From contig NMRA01000010.1 in NCBI GenBank assembly GCA_002633005.1, positions 2,014,924 through 2,078,923 on the forward strand: 64,000 nucleotides of DNA, read 5' to 3'. Made by a program: the position numbers and the translations under genes. The DNA is from Phoronis australis. Taxonomy: Eukaryota > Phoronida > Phoronidae. Below, piece after piece: positions 51,201 to 53,608 of this stretch (positions within the stretch are counted from its first letter, which is position 1; every line of letters starts with the position of its first letter). Below the pieces are notes generated by a model. That model had not been told where the DNA came from, made no database searches, and saw only the letters and a list, made by a program, of their open reading frames with translations.

Positions 51201-53608
51201 TCGCAAGAGGCCTGTTTATCAGGAAATCTGATCTGAAGTCCTATTGTGTTGAGTAGAGGAGTTACCACATTAGTGATGGTTTCACAACCATAAAACATTG
51301 GCTAAAATAAATTGATATTTGTTGATTAAAACTGTTTGGCTTCAGAAGTTGAATTAGCATAAAGTTCCGGTTTCCTGGTATCTATTGATGAATGATTTAA
51401 GTTACTCATTGCAAAAGGGATAATTGGCTTGCGCCGTGAAAAAGCACAATAGACTAGACTGATATCTGGATTTTGCCCTTATTTAGAAACAGATGTCATC
51501 TGGAGTTGACAATAAACTGGAGGTTTTCGTAATGGGGCAAAATGCTGCTTTTATTCAGGGCATTGCTTGTGCTTCTTCATGGAACTGCTTGGCTTGGTGT
51601 TATCATAGTCTCACCAAATGGGGGTGCTATATCAGGAACAAGTGAACATTTTCTCGTTTCACAAAAGAGCAGTAGCACTCAATTAATGTTTTACCATTTT
51701 CATGTTCCGTGCTGTATCAGTTCTATCATGCCATTAGGGAAGATAAGAAAAATATTGTGCATATTCACGGCAACAATATTGTCTGAAATCAATGAGATTT
51801 TAAAATAGTTGTTCATTTTGTGTGCTTCAATAGAAAATTAATGGTGTTTGATAGTTTATAATGTTTTGCAGGACACTGTTGAAGGACTTGACATACATTT
51901 GTGGAAGTTGCTTCCTGAATCTCAGACCCGTTGCTTATTCTCAACAAGTTTTGGACGCCTTTTTCAATCGCGTCTCTGCTCAGCTGGAAAACATGTCGCA
52001 ACTTCCTGACACAGACAAGAATGCCCTCTACCCAGTGGAACTGTTCTTCCATAGCGAGGTTGAGTCTTACAAAGCTTTGATCAAAACTGTATCGACGGAC
52101 TTGTCAATATTACGACTGGCATCGCGTGCAGAGATAGCATCAACTCCTCGACTTCATGGCATTTTATTGGATGTTCAGGCGAATAATACACCGTCATGCT
52201 GGGGTGAGGTTCTACCCGGTGGTCCAGCCGAGCTGACCAGCTGGATACGCGAACTGGACATGAGAGTTGAACTGCTGAAATCATACGTGGAAGAGCCCCA
52301 GGGAGTTCACGTGTTTAACCTGTCCGTCTTCTTTCGACCGAGGCGATTTTTACAGGCCGTGTTGCAGGCTCACGCTAGAAGGGAGTTCAATGAATTGCAT
52401 TGTTACACCTTCTCCACTCAGGTGAGAAAACACATAGGTGGCGTGCGTTAACATAGAAAAAGAAAAATAGAGTTATAGGTTAGTTATGAAGGACACAATT
52501 CATTTTAAATTCAATAAAAATTAGTGTAAAGTTGCAGAACTCTTGTTTAAAACTTCCAAATGACACTATCAGTACTACGATAATTCTTCACACAAATAAT
52601 TGTCAAATTGTCATTTTTTTACTTTTCAATTATTGATTACTTTGATGAAAAATGGAAACTTAACTAGATGTTGTTTTATCATATCGACACACCGCAAACC
52701 ATGCTAACTAGTGAAAAGACTAAAATGTTTTTTATTCTTTATTTTAATTCGTAGAATTACCGTGAAGATCACTATGGTCAGACATTGATTTTATTTTCTG
52801 AAATTAAAACAGTAGTCCTGCAGCATATCATAAAATGTTATAAGCTTTGTTTGTAGTGTTTTAAGTTGCCTGTAGCATTGTTTTTTCATCAAAGGCTTCA
52901 TTTCTTTTCCACTGCCTATTTTCACGCAATATAGAAATGTTTTTTTCAGCCTGTCCAAGTTCTTGTAGGAAAGGCCTGTCGTGTCATTTTCTGAAGTGAA
53001 TTTTACTCTAGATCTTATTTGTAATGAAGTAAATTGTCCTGTCTTTGTAAGGAAAACTTGAGACATTCTTCAGGGTTAAGTACCCTAGTTTTGACTTTGA
53101 TTTCTGGACAGCTGAACAACCAAGTGCAGCTTTAAATATGTGTTGAAATTTTGCTTCCAAGTTTTGAAGTTCTAGTCAGTGTCTTAATATGTAAATGTGC
53201 ACAGAATCTATCCAATCTCTGTCTTATGAAAGCCTTAACTGACTTTTTCTTCAGTTCCTGCCCATGGGTCTTACTCCGAATTCGTCTGCTGATGCGGGCG
53301 TCTACGTGGGAGGTCTCCAGCTTCACGGAGCCGTTTGGAACACCCAGGAGTCGACCATTGCGTGCAACAGTGAGTGGTGTAGCAACTTACCCATCTTGTG
53401 GCTCAGACCTGTCAATGTGGACGATGTCACGAGAAACGATGGGAACATTACGTGCCCGTTGTTTCACTACAAGCCCACAGCGGCGTCACGTGATAAACCG
53501 ACTCTGTTCGTAGACGCGCCTTGCTCTGGAGACGTGAATCGATTGAAAGAACGAGATATCTTCATAACTTCTGTTTTGCCTGTGTTAGATAAAGTAGAGG
53601 GGCACTAA
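146..53608 (+). CDS. Axonemal-type dynein heavy chain, 3' two thirds of the gene (spans introns)
   Basis: Multi-exon gene for a dynein motor heavy chain, the ATP-driven microtubule motor of cilia and flagella. Seen: exons in canonical order for the end of AAA1, AAA2 (GQPGSGKST), AAA3 (GQPGVGKTS, with LLFFLDDLNMAG as Walker B), AAA4, coiled-coil stalk with microtubule-binding domain, AAA5, AAA6 and C-terminal domain with the NCHLA motif. About 9.8 kb of coding sequence can be assembled with phase kept at all junctions except at the N gap (9122-9701). The tail, linker and most of AAA1 lie upstream of the window. From the AAA1/AAA2 boundary to the stop there are about 3,270 residues, against roughly 2,400-2,500 in ordinary axonemal heavy chains; the excess lies in Ser/Thr/Glu-rich inserts. 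Stalk length and the C-terminal domain fit axonemal rather than cytoplasmic dynein. The paralog number is not assigned; divergence and a degenerate AAA4 P-loop suggest a fast-evolving class such as DNAH14. Confidence 0.93.
279..1755 (+). other. Intron with one foldback-element copy and a pyrimidine tract
   Basis: No coding signal. 836-1050 is a reverse-orientation copy of the dispersed element described at 14930. 1455-1560 is a long T/C-rich run, almost free of purines in places. The rest shows nothing recognisable. Confidence 0.6.
836..1050 (-). mobile_element. Dispersed non-autonomous element, copy 1 (reverse)
   Basis: On the plus strand, tttgaaatgttc, atggctg-tcagattca and neighbouring blocks match the reverse complement of 15150-15345. 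Partial copy. Confidence 0.6.
1756..1985 (+). CDS. Dynein exon: AAA1-AAA2 junction
   Basis: Acceptor ttactag at 1755 and donor gtaagg at 1986. Entry in phase 1 joins the previous exon exactly, with the split codon giving Asp. The peptide (EDMCLVHALHKALLSSM, then DDELTFRNLVRDCFP) matches the conserved dynein stretch EDVVLIRALRDSNLPKF...LFxGILSDLFP. It ends in phase 0 after EEHVNK. Confidence 0.9.
2626..2817 (+). CDS. Dynein exon: AAA2 P-loop
   Basis: Acceptor cttcag and donor gtaagt; 64 codons, phase 0 on both sides. It reads ILQLYTALQSRPGVVLIG followed by the Walker A motif GQPGSGKST (2680-2706), as in the family's IQLYETMLVRHGVMLVGPTGGGKT. The last 30 residues are Lys/Asn/Asp-rich (ending FYNKKKIA) and have no counterpart in ordinary heavy chains. 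They begin an insertion inside AAA2. Confidence 0.93.
2855..3232. mobile_element. Foldback element (MITE-like) with 58-bp inverted termini
   Basis: Positions 2855-2912 (starting ttaaggttatctatgacc) and 3175-3232 are reverse complements with only two or three mismatches, around about 260 bp of unrelated sequence with no coding capacity. Total about 378 bp. The outer end resembles the ends of the dispersed repeats at 14930 and 38500, so it is probably a member of the same non-autonomous DNA transposon family. Confidence 0.8.
3474..3488 (+). CDS. Candidate 15-nt dynein microexon (VDVQQ)
   Basis: A long pyrimidine tract, which includes three tandem ttcatttcg units at 3435-3461, leads to tttgccag. 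GTTGATGTTCAACAG follows, then a donor gtaatg. It is phase 0 on both sides, as is the exon before it and the next one, so it can be included or skipped without a frame change. It would extend the AAA2 insertion. The support is splice signals and phase only. Confidence 0.4.
5104..5121 (+). CDS. Candidate 18-nt dynein microexon (EDEDEE)
   Basis: Flanked by gaaacag and gtaact, 18 nt, phase 0 on both sides, coding six acidic residues. It sits between two confident phase-0 exons and could add a short acidic patch to the AAA2 insertion. Transcript evidence is lacking. Confidence 0.4.
6917..6975 (+). repeat. Dispersed repeat copy, pair with 19501-19553
   Basis: The stretch with ttttctccactgaataacag followed by gcatcaaccggttctc is nearly repeated in another intron at 19501 (gcatcatctggttctc). 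It is probably a fragment of an interspersed element of unknown type. Confidence 0.6.
7446..7539 (+). repeat. 32-bp minisatellite, about three units
   Basis: Units start at 7446, 7478 and 7510, each beginning aatgtttcYgggtca and ending in aaacaaaggtc or a truncation of it. The second and third units are almost identical; the first has several changes. Confidence 0.85.
7958..8143 (+). CDS. Dynein exon: AAA2 core
   Basis: Acceptor tccgtag (7957) or, nine bases on, ttgcag (7966); donor gtataa. 62 codons, phase 0. It ends EVLTLNPTGRTPAE, matching the family motif YVLNPKSITMGE just before LYG. The first 25 residues are Lys-rich and belong to the insertion. The NAGNAG-like acceptor pair could give two isoforms differing by three residues. 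Confidence 0.88.
8504..8774 (+). CDS. Dynein exon: AAA2 Walker B region
   Basis: Acceptor atttcag, donor gtaggt, ends in phase 1. It contains LYGCFQDGRWNDGLL (family LYGEVNxxTxEWxDGL) and WVVLDGEMDASWVDGLNGLLD (family WIIxDGPVDALWIENMNTVLD), the AAA2 Walker B and sensor region, then LAANGETVFID. The Asp-Gly pair replaces a classic DE Walker B, as is normal for this site. Confidence 0.93.
9122..9701. other. Assembly gap, 580 N
   Basis: Unknown sequence with a CA microsatellite on its right edge, probably the reason for the gap. The exon before ends in phase 1 after LAANGETVFID, while the exon after resumes well beyond the AAA2 sensor. The family's ASPATVSRCG segment is missing from the visible sequence, so at least one exon should lie here. 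Confidence 0.9.
9702..9725 (+). repeat. (CA)n microsatellite
   Basis: About twelve CA units directly abut the N run. The true array may extend into the gap. Confidence 0.95.
9862..10097 (+). CDS. Dynein exon: AAA2-AAA3 linker
   Basis: Acceptor ttctctag (9861) or possibly gcttcag (9868); donor gtaaaa, ends in phase 1. It reads LVNDVCRPTLTFLRDEC, then SSLLRILSSMLNQHF, similar to the family helix pair xLFDKYVPPCLEFVRKNC and LxSLCNLLDALL. Entry phase does not match the last exon before the gap, which supports a hidden exon. Confidence 0.85.
10279..10649. repeat. Long palindrome of degenerate 21-bp units
   Basis: Arms 10279-10445 and 10482-10649 are almost exact reverse complements around a 36-bp loop. 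Each arm is made of about seven 20-22 bp units of the form cggactcacaaacacgggaa, one of them longer. The RNA would fold into a hairpin of about 165 bp. It lies inside a dynein intron. No homology to a known transposon is apparent. Confidence 0.9.
11086..11230 (+). CDS. Dynein exon: AAA3 N-terminal helix
   Basis: Acceptor gttccag and donor gtatga; entry phase 1, exit phase 2. MFAFAYIWGFGGHL matches the dynein signature FVFSLIWSVGGxL that opens AAA3. A Ser/Arg-rich stretch (SRGSLRSAPSD) precedes it. Confidence 0.92.
11455..11576. repeat. Imperfect inverted repeat, arms about 43 bp
   Basis: 11455-11497 (actgccagcatgtttccaca...) pairs with 11534-11576 at roughly 75-80% identity around about 36 bp. 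It is probably a small foldback element relic in the intron. Confidence 0.6.
11790..11955 (+). repeat. Dispersed repeat, pair with 19930-20085
   Basis: From atttgagaaatatgatgaac onward this matches 19950-20085 at roughly two-thirds identity over about 140 bp (shared ttttaagaatcaa and later blocks). It is an old interspersed repeat of unknown class. Confidence 0.55.
12050..12233 (+). CDS. Dynein exon: AAA3 N-terminal part
   Basis: Acceptor tttgtttag, donor gtatgg; entry phase 2, exit phase 0. RFDVFARETLHRARHP, then LPRGCLCYDIWVDV and FVKWNERP, match family RKKFDEFFRELL..., LPxxGTVYDFVID and WxPWTE. Confidence 0.93.
12704..12802 (+). CDS. Dynein exon: AAA3 P-loop
   Basis: 33 codons, phase 0 both sides, acceptor ttttcacag, donor gtaggt. 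ERYNYLCDILISSHSPVLL is followed by Walker A GQPGVGKTS. The nucleotide-binding residues are intact, so AAA3 should bind ATP/ADP and could gate the motor as in other dyneins. Confidence 0.95.
13051..13102 (+). repeat. 13-bp tandem repeat, four units
   Basis: Four consecutive copies of aattatgatgtga, with one substitution in the third. Confidence 0.85.
13255..13306. repeat. Perfect 16-bp inverted repeat
   Basis: aagtaagaattattag at 13255-13270 is exactly reverse-complemented at 13291-13306, with a 20-base loop. Confidence 0.85.
13390..13612 (+). CDS. Dynein exon: AAA3 Walker B
   Basis: Acceptor tccacag, donor gtaaga, exit phase 1. VRVNMSTDMNPDIFQERI, then CKDRLLFFLDDLNMAGVDDM. The LLFFLDDLNMA segment is the AAA3 Walker B (family VFFVDDLNMP). 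The two acidic residues are DD, as in most dyneins. Confidence 0.95.
13735..13862 (-). mobile_element. tRNA-derived SINE
   Basis: On the minus strand, box A tgactcagtgg (13840-13850) and box B tgttcaaatcc (13797-13807) lie 32 bases apart, as in a tRNA promoter. The intervening sequence does not fold as a functional tRNA and unrelated sequence follows box B. The 3' limit is uncertain. Confidence 0.65.
14495..14626 (+). CDS. Dynein exon: AAA3 middle
   Basis: Acceptor tactatag, donor gtgaga; phase 1 to 1. GNQPTLDVLREVISQG and AKFIAACTTPGVTG match the family GTQPPIELLRQxxDxxG and IxFVAAMGPPGGG. Confidence 0.94.
14930..15380 (+). mobile_element. Dispersed non-autonomous element, copy 2
   Basis: The segment from gggtcacgtgactatgtctt to the terminal gggtcctacaaaaccttaag recurs in divergent form at 38500-38840 and in part at 30445-30600, and in reverse at 836-1050. 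The terminus resembles the inverted end of the 2855-3232 foldback element. No open frame with recognisable homology. Confidence 0.65.
15387..15565 (+). CDS. Dynein exon: AAA3 sensor region
   Basis: Acceptor tgttctag, donor gtaggt; entry phase 1, exit phase 0. SSRITRLFTVLTMFPLSED resembles family xxRFIRHFNVISIxxPSEE. The second half contains YTKTLHEWLEEFP. Confidence 0.94.
16016..16380 (+). repeat. Dispersed element copy related to 41641-41850
   Basis: 16201-16320 matches, in reverse orientation, the spacer and right arm of the hairpin element at 41676-41848. The motif cttgctcccgaagtacagtc at 16349-16373 is the reverse complement of 41641-41660. This copy seems to have only one arm. The left limit is uncertain. 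Confidence 0.6.
16449..16668 (+). CDS. Dynein exon: AAA3 C-terminal part and basic tail
   Basis: Acceptor acccccag, donor gtaagt; exit phase 1. HYLFSYHDISKVIQGLLLL matches the strongly conserved HYxFNLRDLSxVxQGxLM. It continues into a Lys/Arg/Ser-rich tail (PKSKSRPKPRSRKNMKSARS) that ordinary heavy chains lack and that opens the AAA3-AAA4 insertion. Confidence 0.92.
17270..17302 (+). CDS. Candidate 33-nt dynein exon
   Basis: Acceptor tgcttaacag after a pyrimidine-rich stretch, donor gtaacc. Phase 1 to 1, so it fits between the flanking exons in frame and would code about RLSRDRDESTLE. A Ser/Arg/Asp composition suits the neighbouring linker. Skipping it also keeps frame. Confidence 0.45.
18449..18625 (+). 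CDS. Dynein exon: insertion and AAA3 C-terminal helix
   Basis: Acceptor gatttcag, donor gttagt; phase 1 to 1. The last third, ITRLWCHECTRTFGDRL, is the family motif LxRLWxHExxRVFxDRL. The first 35 residues are Gly/Ser/Ala-rich with no family counterpart. Confidence 0.88.
19220..19335 (+). CDS. Dynein exon: AAA3 end
   Basis: Acceptor tgtttcag, donor gtgagt; entry phase 1, exit phase 0. DVLWFEKTLTDTVVKYL follows directly on FGDRLTSAE of the preceding exon, as DRxWFxxxL does in the family. Confidence 0.9.
19501..19553 (+). repeat. Dispersed repeat copy, pair with 6917-6975
   Basis: Shares ttttctccactgaataacag and the following 30 bases with the copy at 6917. Function unknown. Confidence 0.6.
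19930..20085 (+). repeat. Dispersed repeat, pair with 11790-11955
   Basis: Shares atttgagagatgtgataacg, ttttaagaatcaa and later blocks with the intron copy at 11790 at about two-thirds identity. Confidence 0.55.
20148..20388 (+). CDS. Dynein exon: Ser/Thr/Pro-rich linker
   Basis: Acceptor ttctcag, donor gtatgg; entry phase 0, exit phase 1. 80 codons without a stop, rich in Thr, Ser, Pro and Val (for example VTDGLTEVTEPTLTQSP), with no family homology. Phase fits both neighbours. Predicted disordered, with many SP and TP sites. Confidence 0.8.
21016..21273 (+). CDS. Dynein exon: acidic Ser/Glu-rich linker
   Basis: Acceptor atgtttag, donor gtaagg; phase 1 to 1. A GGGSSAGD start leads to a very acidic run (ESENETESGDSETESSSTEE) and SEVSSEES. 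It is predicted disordered with many potential CK2 sites (S/T followed by acidic residues). Confidence 0.8.
22416..22547 (+). CDS. Dynein exon: linker
   Basis: Acceptor ttaccag, donor gtaaac; phase 1 to 1. Codes TSQLPSVPKADTVLQYLSRL then PDPTSYTDVFTAS. No family match; support is splice sites, phase and an open frame. A short helix-like VLQYLSRL may be a docking segment. Confidence 0.7.
23366..23416 (+). repeat. 14-bp tandem repeat, 3.6 units
   Basis: Consecutive copies of actgtgccagttgg, the last truncated. Confidence 0.9.
23666..23844 (+). CDS. Dynein exon: basic linker
   Basis: Acceptor ccccacag, donor gtaggt; entry phase 1, exit phase 0. Contains MSIQKKKSLLRRESKRAVTF, a basic cluster with RRES, an RRxS protein kinase A consensus, then LIADRDDSEFTGALMTLDQ. 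No family match for the first part. Confidence 0.8.
24611..24692 (+). repeat. 41-bp tandem duplication
   Basis: 24611-24651 and 24652-24692 are copies (ggaRctgtaataagt...aatcccaacca) with a few substitutions. Confidence 0.85.
24817..24910 (+). CDS. Dynein exon: start of AAA4 region (copy 1)
   Basis: Acceptor tgttgcag, donor gtaaaa; 94 nt, phase 0 to 1. IKGPEEKLTDFLFSKFIIS resembles family segments preceding AAA4 (YLVFGDF-type). The same exon occurs at 25401; both cannot be used in one frame. Confidence 0.85.
25401..25494 (+). CDS. Second copy of the 94-nt dynein exon (probable assembly duplicate)
   Basis: Almost identical to 24817-24910, with the same splice sites and the same predicted peptide. 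Because the exon goes from phase 0 to phase 1, using both copies would break the frame. Either copy joins the next exon. Its position after the N suggests an allelic duplicate, not a real exon. Confidence 0.75.
26487..26629 (+). CDS. Dynein exon: AAA4 N-terminal helix
   Basis: Acceptor ctgttgcag, donor gtaagt; entry phase 1, exit phase 0. VELVFFKEAVLHICRLTRVL matches family MxLVLFxDAxEHVxRISRIL, directly before the AAA4 P-loop. Confidence 0.95.
26757..26852 (+). CDS. Dynein exon: AAA4 P-loop, degenerate
   Basis: Acceptor gtcggtag, donor gtaagg; 32 codons, phase 0. ALPESHALLIGLSHSTGRAT then LARLAAYTASCK aligns with family xPRGNALLVGVGGSGRQSLxRLAAY. The glycine-rich loop GVGGSGRQS is replaced by GLSHSTGRAT, one residue longer and lacking two glycines. 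Nucleotide binding at AAA4 may be lost. Confidence 0.94.
27502..27673 (+). CDS. Dynein exon: AAA4 Walker B region
   Basis: Acceptor gttacag, donor gtaaca; phase 0 to 1. HMKQASYMAGINNRGTVLLI then QQDMADDCLQDISCLIREG matches LKxLYRKAGxxxKPTVFLFTDTQIxEExFLEDINxILNxG. The TD pair is replaced by QQD. Confidence 0.94.
28446..28613 (+). CDS. Dynein exon: AAA4 second half
   Basis: Acceptor ctgccag, donor gtgaga; phase 1 to 1. Includes FTAKVKQNLHVIVNLNYKG, matching FxxRVRxNLHIVLCMSPVG. Confidence 0.92.
29078..29232 (+). CDS. Dynein exon: AAA4 C-terminal part
   Basis: Acceptor ttctgcag, donor gtgagt; entry phase 1, exit phase 0. HHKLSKCPTFLTHMTCVDVY then KEWTSDAFVTVAETWL matches FRxRLRxFPSLVNCCTIDWFxxWPxDALxxVAxxFL. 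Confidence 0.93.
29726..29935 (+). CDS. Dynein exon: AAA4 end and start of stalk
   Basis: Acceptor acccacag, donor gtgggc; 70 codons, phase 0. RFYTPLTYQEFVHMFKVVAA matches family xYVTPTSYLELIxxFKxLL, the last helix before coiled coil 1. Confidence 0.94.
30445..30600 (+). mobile_element. Dispersed non-autonomous element, partial copy 3
   Basis: Shares blocks such as atttgggagaacaatgc, atttctaacag and caaatttggacattt with 15170-15345. Truncated at both ends. Confidence 0.55.
30648..30818 (+). CDS. Dynein exon: stalk coiled coil 1
   Basis: Acceptor ttttctag, donor gtaatt; 57 codons, phase 0. Highly charged helix (LKRVDEAIEEVDKHKKYV, LERALKNVDQCLQDVQKS) with heptad spacing, in the CC1 position. 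Confidence 0.92.
31345..31440 (+). CDS. Dynein exon: stalk coiled coil 1
   Basis: Acceptor gactttag, donor gtgtgt; 32 codons, phase 0. Continues the CC1 helix: LDDCREQELLISQKVAPVQQ then CRSEAKAEFNR, the last part aligning with AxxIxxECExDLxE. Confidence 0.9.
31847..31992 (+). CDS. Dynein exon: entry to microtubule-binding domain
   Basis: Acceptor cattctag, donor gtatgt; exit phase 2. INPVYSAALAALRALSQHDV then EEIRTYREPPQRVILVLQAV matches ALPALxAALxALDxLxxxDIxEIKSFxNPPxxVKLVMEAV, a hallmark of the stalk tip. Confidence 0.95.
32025..32948 (+). repeat. About 460-bp direct repeat meeting at a single N (probable haplotype overlap)
   Basis: Copy 1 is 32025-32483 and copy 2 is 32485-32948, either side of one N at 32484. 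Both end in gttgaattgatgcagcca. The copies differ by scattered substitutions. Same geometry as 24658-25804. Intronic, so the coding sequence is unaffected. Confidence 0.85.
33291..33561 (+). CDS. Dynein exon: microtubule-binding domain
   Basis: Acceptor gtgcttcag, donor gtagtc; entry phase 2, exit phase 0. LEFYDKNNMSDEVFEKLHAF, then NPEFHPRTVLKASKAAASLS and LWVHALYNY match family LxxFDKDNIPxxVxKKI, DPDFxPxxVxKxSxACxSLCxWVxAMxxY. Together with the previous exon this is a complete globular stalk tip. Confidence 0.96.
33884..34006 (+). CDS. Dynein exon: stalk coiled coil 2
   Basis: Acceptor ggttgcag, donor gtattg; 41 codons, phase 0. Helical, Lys/Gln/Arg-rich (GQKRIEAGRVKRILQQNIDK), in the CC2 position. 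Confidence 0.88.
34717..35361 (+). CDS. Dynein exon: end of CC2, AAA5, with insertion
   Basis: Acceptor ttttgcag, donor gtaagt; 215 codons, phase 0, the largest internal exon. WRSQLNSAKNRLQTLPGDCL then LTAAAVTYYGPLNWEMREEL matches xLxxRxxxLxGDVLLSSGFIAYLGAFTxEYRxEL, the AAA5 start. At about residues 95-190 is a Ser/His/Asp-rich insertion without family counterpart. FSLEEVLSSFDELSEWRTSH then rejoins the family (FSLINTLGDPVKIRAWNIAG). Confidence 0.95.
35988..36168 (+). CDS. Dynein exon: AAA5
   Basis: Acceptor tttgtag, donor gtaagc; exit phase 1. DILAIQNALIMRVC and WPLLVDPDNQVELWVKLL match family DxFSIENGIIVTRGxRWPLMIDPQxQANKWIKNM. The tail (SMEPKSPSTPNYGE) is Ser/Pro-rich. Confidence 0.95.
36422..36590 (+). 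CDS. Dynein exon: Ser/Thr-rich insertion in AAA5
   Basis: Acceptor gtttcaag, donor gtaaag; entry phase 1, exit phase 2. Codes STLPTSPLLAPSQPYALSVA then DSDLHDDVSVIDISESRSQT, no family match, predicted disordered. Phase fits both neighbours, though the acceptor is weaker than most. Confidence 0.72.
38304..38387 (+). repeat. 42-bp tandem duplication
   Basis: acatcRgagttaaggttatg... at 38304-38345 is repeated at 38346-38387 with a few changes. Confidence 0.85.
38500..38840 (+). mobile_element. Dispersed non-autonomous element, copy 4
   Basis: Begins with gggtcacgtgaccatgtctt and ends with ctagggtcctaaataacctt, the two ends also seen in the copy at 14930-15380. Internal identity is low but collinear. 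Confidence 0.6.
40229..40419 (+). CDS. Dynein exon: insertion end and AAA5-AAA6
   Basis: Acceptor tattacag, donor gtattg; entry phase 2, exit phase 1. The first 40 residues (SRFGGSISRQSDIGDLRPVT...) continue the insertion. DRLLVIEADDEHLQTKLVTA then aligns with NLKVIRLSDPNFLRTLENAI. Confidence 0.88.
40456..40690 (+). mobile_element. Broken 3' end of a LINE-type retrotransposon (pseudogene fragment)
   Basis: One frame reads AQHRHITGHMGSPVCPECG (40458-40515); after a one-base shift another reads ETPKHVEESCPAF (40520-40558). Together they show the Cys-x2-Cys...His-x4-Cys cluster and TGH...SPxCxxCG pattern found after the reverse transcriptase or RNase H domain of many non-LTR elements. Frameshift and stops show it is dead. 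Confidence 0.55.
40860..41045 (+). CDS. Dynein exon: AAA6
   Basis: Acceptor cactgcag, donor gtgagt; phase 1 to 1. LDSLFQSLLTKQF, KIIRVGHRQLNYHADFRLFM and STSCPLF match LDPxLxPLLxKQ, xxIKLGDKEVDYNPxFRxYITTKLxNPHY. Confidence 0.95.
41676..41848. mobile_element. Hairpin element with 60-bp near-perfect inverted arms
   Basis: 41676-41735 (aatttgttaaatgcacaaca...) and 41789-41848 are reverse complements with a single mismatch, around a 53-bp spacer. The spacer, one arm and the outer flank recur at 16201-16373. The near-identity of the arms suggests recent insertion or ongoing gene conversion between arms. Confidence 0.85.
42557..42741 (+). CDS. Dynein exon: AAA6
   Basis: Acceptor tatccag, donor gtaagt; entry phase 1, exit phase 0. 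YNMSVIDLAVGHHAVVNDIL then LEKTEFEGQRRSIEADLLQH matches xxVTLINFTVTxEGLEDQLL...ERPDLEEQKNxLI. Confidence 0.95.
43387..43699 (+). CDS. Dynein exon: AAA6 C-terminal part
   Basis: Acceptor tgccacag, donor gtaatt; exit phase 1. LRDSSMMDLLSDCLTETEAT, YVPVAIHIAMLYDVICEISL and NPLYHVSFKKFMEL match ILxDExLIxTLxxSKxTS, YRPVAxRGSxLYFVIxDLSxIDPMYQYSLxWFIxLF. Confidence 0.96.
43700..45208 (+). other. Intron without recognised elements
   Basis: 1.5 kb, AT-rich. 44670-44735 has a pair of related phrases (aatgctcgttgaatacggaaa and acgcgttgaatatggaaa), a small tandem duplication. Nothing else seen. Confidence 0.5.
45209..45444 (+). CDS. Dynein exon: start of C-terminal region
   Basis: Acceptor tgtaacag, donor gtaggc; entry phase 1, exit phase 0. 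RRFFTMSLFESDILLFDLVI then AMERMMMTEQMSSDELTVFI matches family xxVCRGLFExDKLxFxxxLxxxIxxxxxxIxxxEWxFFL. Confidence 0.95.
45946..46047 (+). CDS. Dynein exon: C-terminal region
   Basis: Acceptor gtttcag, donor gtaggt; 34 codons, phase 0. LEHMLPVFSGLPRCLSEFSS then WQEYF aligns with xxLxxLPxFKGLxxxFxxxxxxWKxxY. Confidence 0.93.
46283..46381 (+). CDS. Dynein exon: C-terminal region
   Basis: Acceptor tgttacag, donor gtgagt; 33 codons, phase 0. NSLPGNILSAMSLFQKCIIW then RFCCAHR matches xxLPxxWxxxLxxFQKLLLLRCLRPDR. Confidence 0.94.
46419..46543 (+). repeat. Dispersed repeat, two tandem diverged units, with a relative at 51155
   Basis: 46419-46486 and 46487-46543 share an order of blocks (cttgtacttc / tttgtgcttc, atacaag, ctgtcaagaag / ctgtcatcaagaag). 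51155-51222 in another intron has the same order (cacctt-aacttcgtcaat, atacaagtcctgct). Type unknown. Confidence 0.5.
46879..47044 (+). CDS. Dynein exon: C-terminal region
   Basis: Acceptor atttcacag, donor gtttgt; exit phase 1. CDNLILSTLGPQSPRF and VYQHMNQATPAILIEP match VxxFVxxxLGxxFxxPPxFDLxxxxxxSxxxxPLIFVLSP. Confidence 0.92.
47369..47592 (+). CDS. Dynein exon: C-terminal region with NCHLA motif
   Basis: Acceptor tttcacag, donor gtacat; entry phase 1, exit phase 0. VTIVSFGVPSQTAII then MTLGQWLVVQNCHLAEPWEQ matches LxxISLGQGQGPxAExxI, GxWVxLQNCHLAxSWMxxLE, one of the most conserved dynein segments. Confidence 0.96.
47766..47949 (+). CDS. Dynein exon: C-terminal region
   Basis: Acceptor ttctttcag, donor gtaaat; exit phase 1. 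EIRPSFRLWCITRANVGRVL matches [21 protein letters not shown]. The first 40 residues (Thr/Glu-rich, with a repeated EATEYRTMTM) are an extra segment relative to the family. Confidence 0.92.
48668..48801 (+). CDS. Dynein exon: C-terminal region
   Basis: Acceptor gcacacag, donor gtaaga; entry phase 1, exit phase 0. GVLIQHGVKVACD and NFKVNLLNTH match VLQNGVKxTNEPPKGLKANLLRSY. Confidence 0.95.
49525..49809 (+). CDS. Dynein exon: C-terminal region
   Basis: Acceptor atttgccag, donor gtgagt; 95 codons, phase 0. RGYVLPLSLLHAVLNHHQLV aligns with YKKLLFxLCFFHAVVQERRK; VNLLRIISETC with LRYLIGEIxYGG. The FGPLGWNI motif usual here is replaced by VSKKRLVQQWNE, another mark of divergence. Confidence 0.92.
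50653..50819 (+). CDS. Dynein exon: C-terminal region
   Basis: Acceptor atttcag; donor gtttgt at 50820, chosen because it gives exit phase 2, which the next exon requires. LLKQLLPRKRLDKTLERALS then FELSPDIDRDVQRTRSR. Weakly conserved, with an open frame running past the donor for another 17 codons. Confidence 0.8.
51872..52421 (+). CDS. Dynein exon: C-terminal domain
   Basis: Acceptor ttttgcag, donor gtgaga; entry phase 2, exit phase 0, 183 complete codons. SWIRELDMRVELLKSYVEEP then VFNLSVFFRPRRFLQAVLQA HARR matches xWxxDLxxRxxxLxxWxxxGxPxxFWLSGFFFPQxFLTAxLQxxAR. It is the body of the C-terminal domain. Confidence 0.96.
53255..53608 (+). CDS. Dynein last coding exon
   Basis: Acceptor tttcttcag; 117 codons and TAA stop. 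DAGVYVGGLQLHGAVWN, LPILWLRPVN and ITCPLFHYKP match DGxYIxGLFLEGARWD, MPVIWLKPV and YxCPVYKTSxR. After VDAPCSGDVNRLKERDIFIT (family VxLPTxxPxxHWIxRGVALL) there are a few extra residues ending EGH. Confidence 0.97.
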   Translation, partial: FLPMGLTPNSSADAGVYVGGLQLHGAVWNTQESTIACNSEWCSNLPILWLRPVNVDDVTRNDGNITCPLFHYKPTAASRDKPTLFVDAPCSGDVNRLKERDIFITSVLPVLDKVEGH

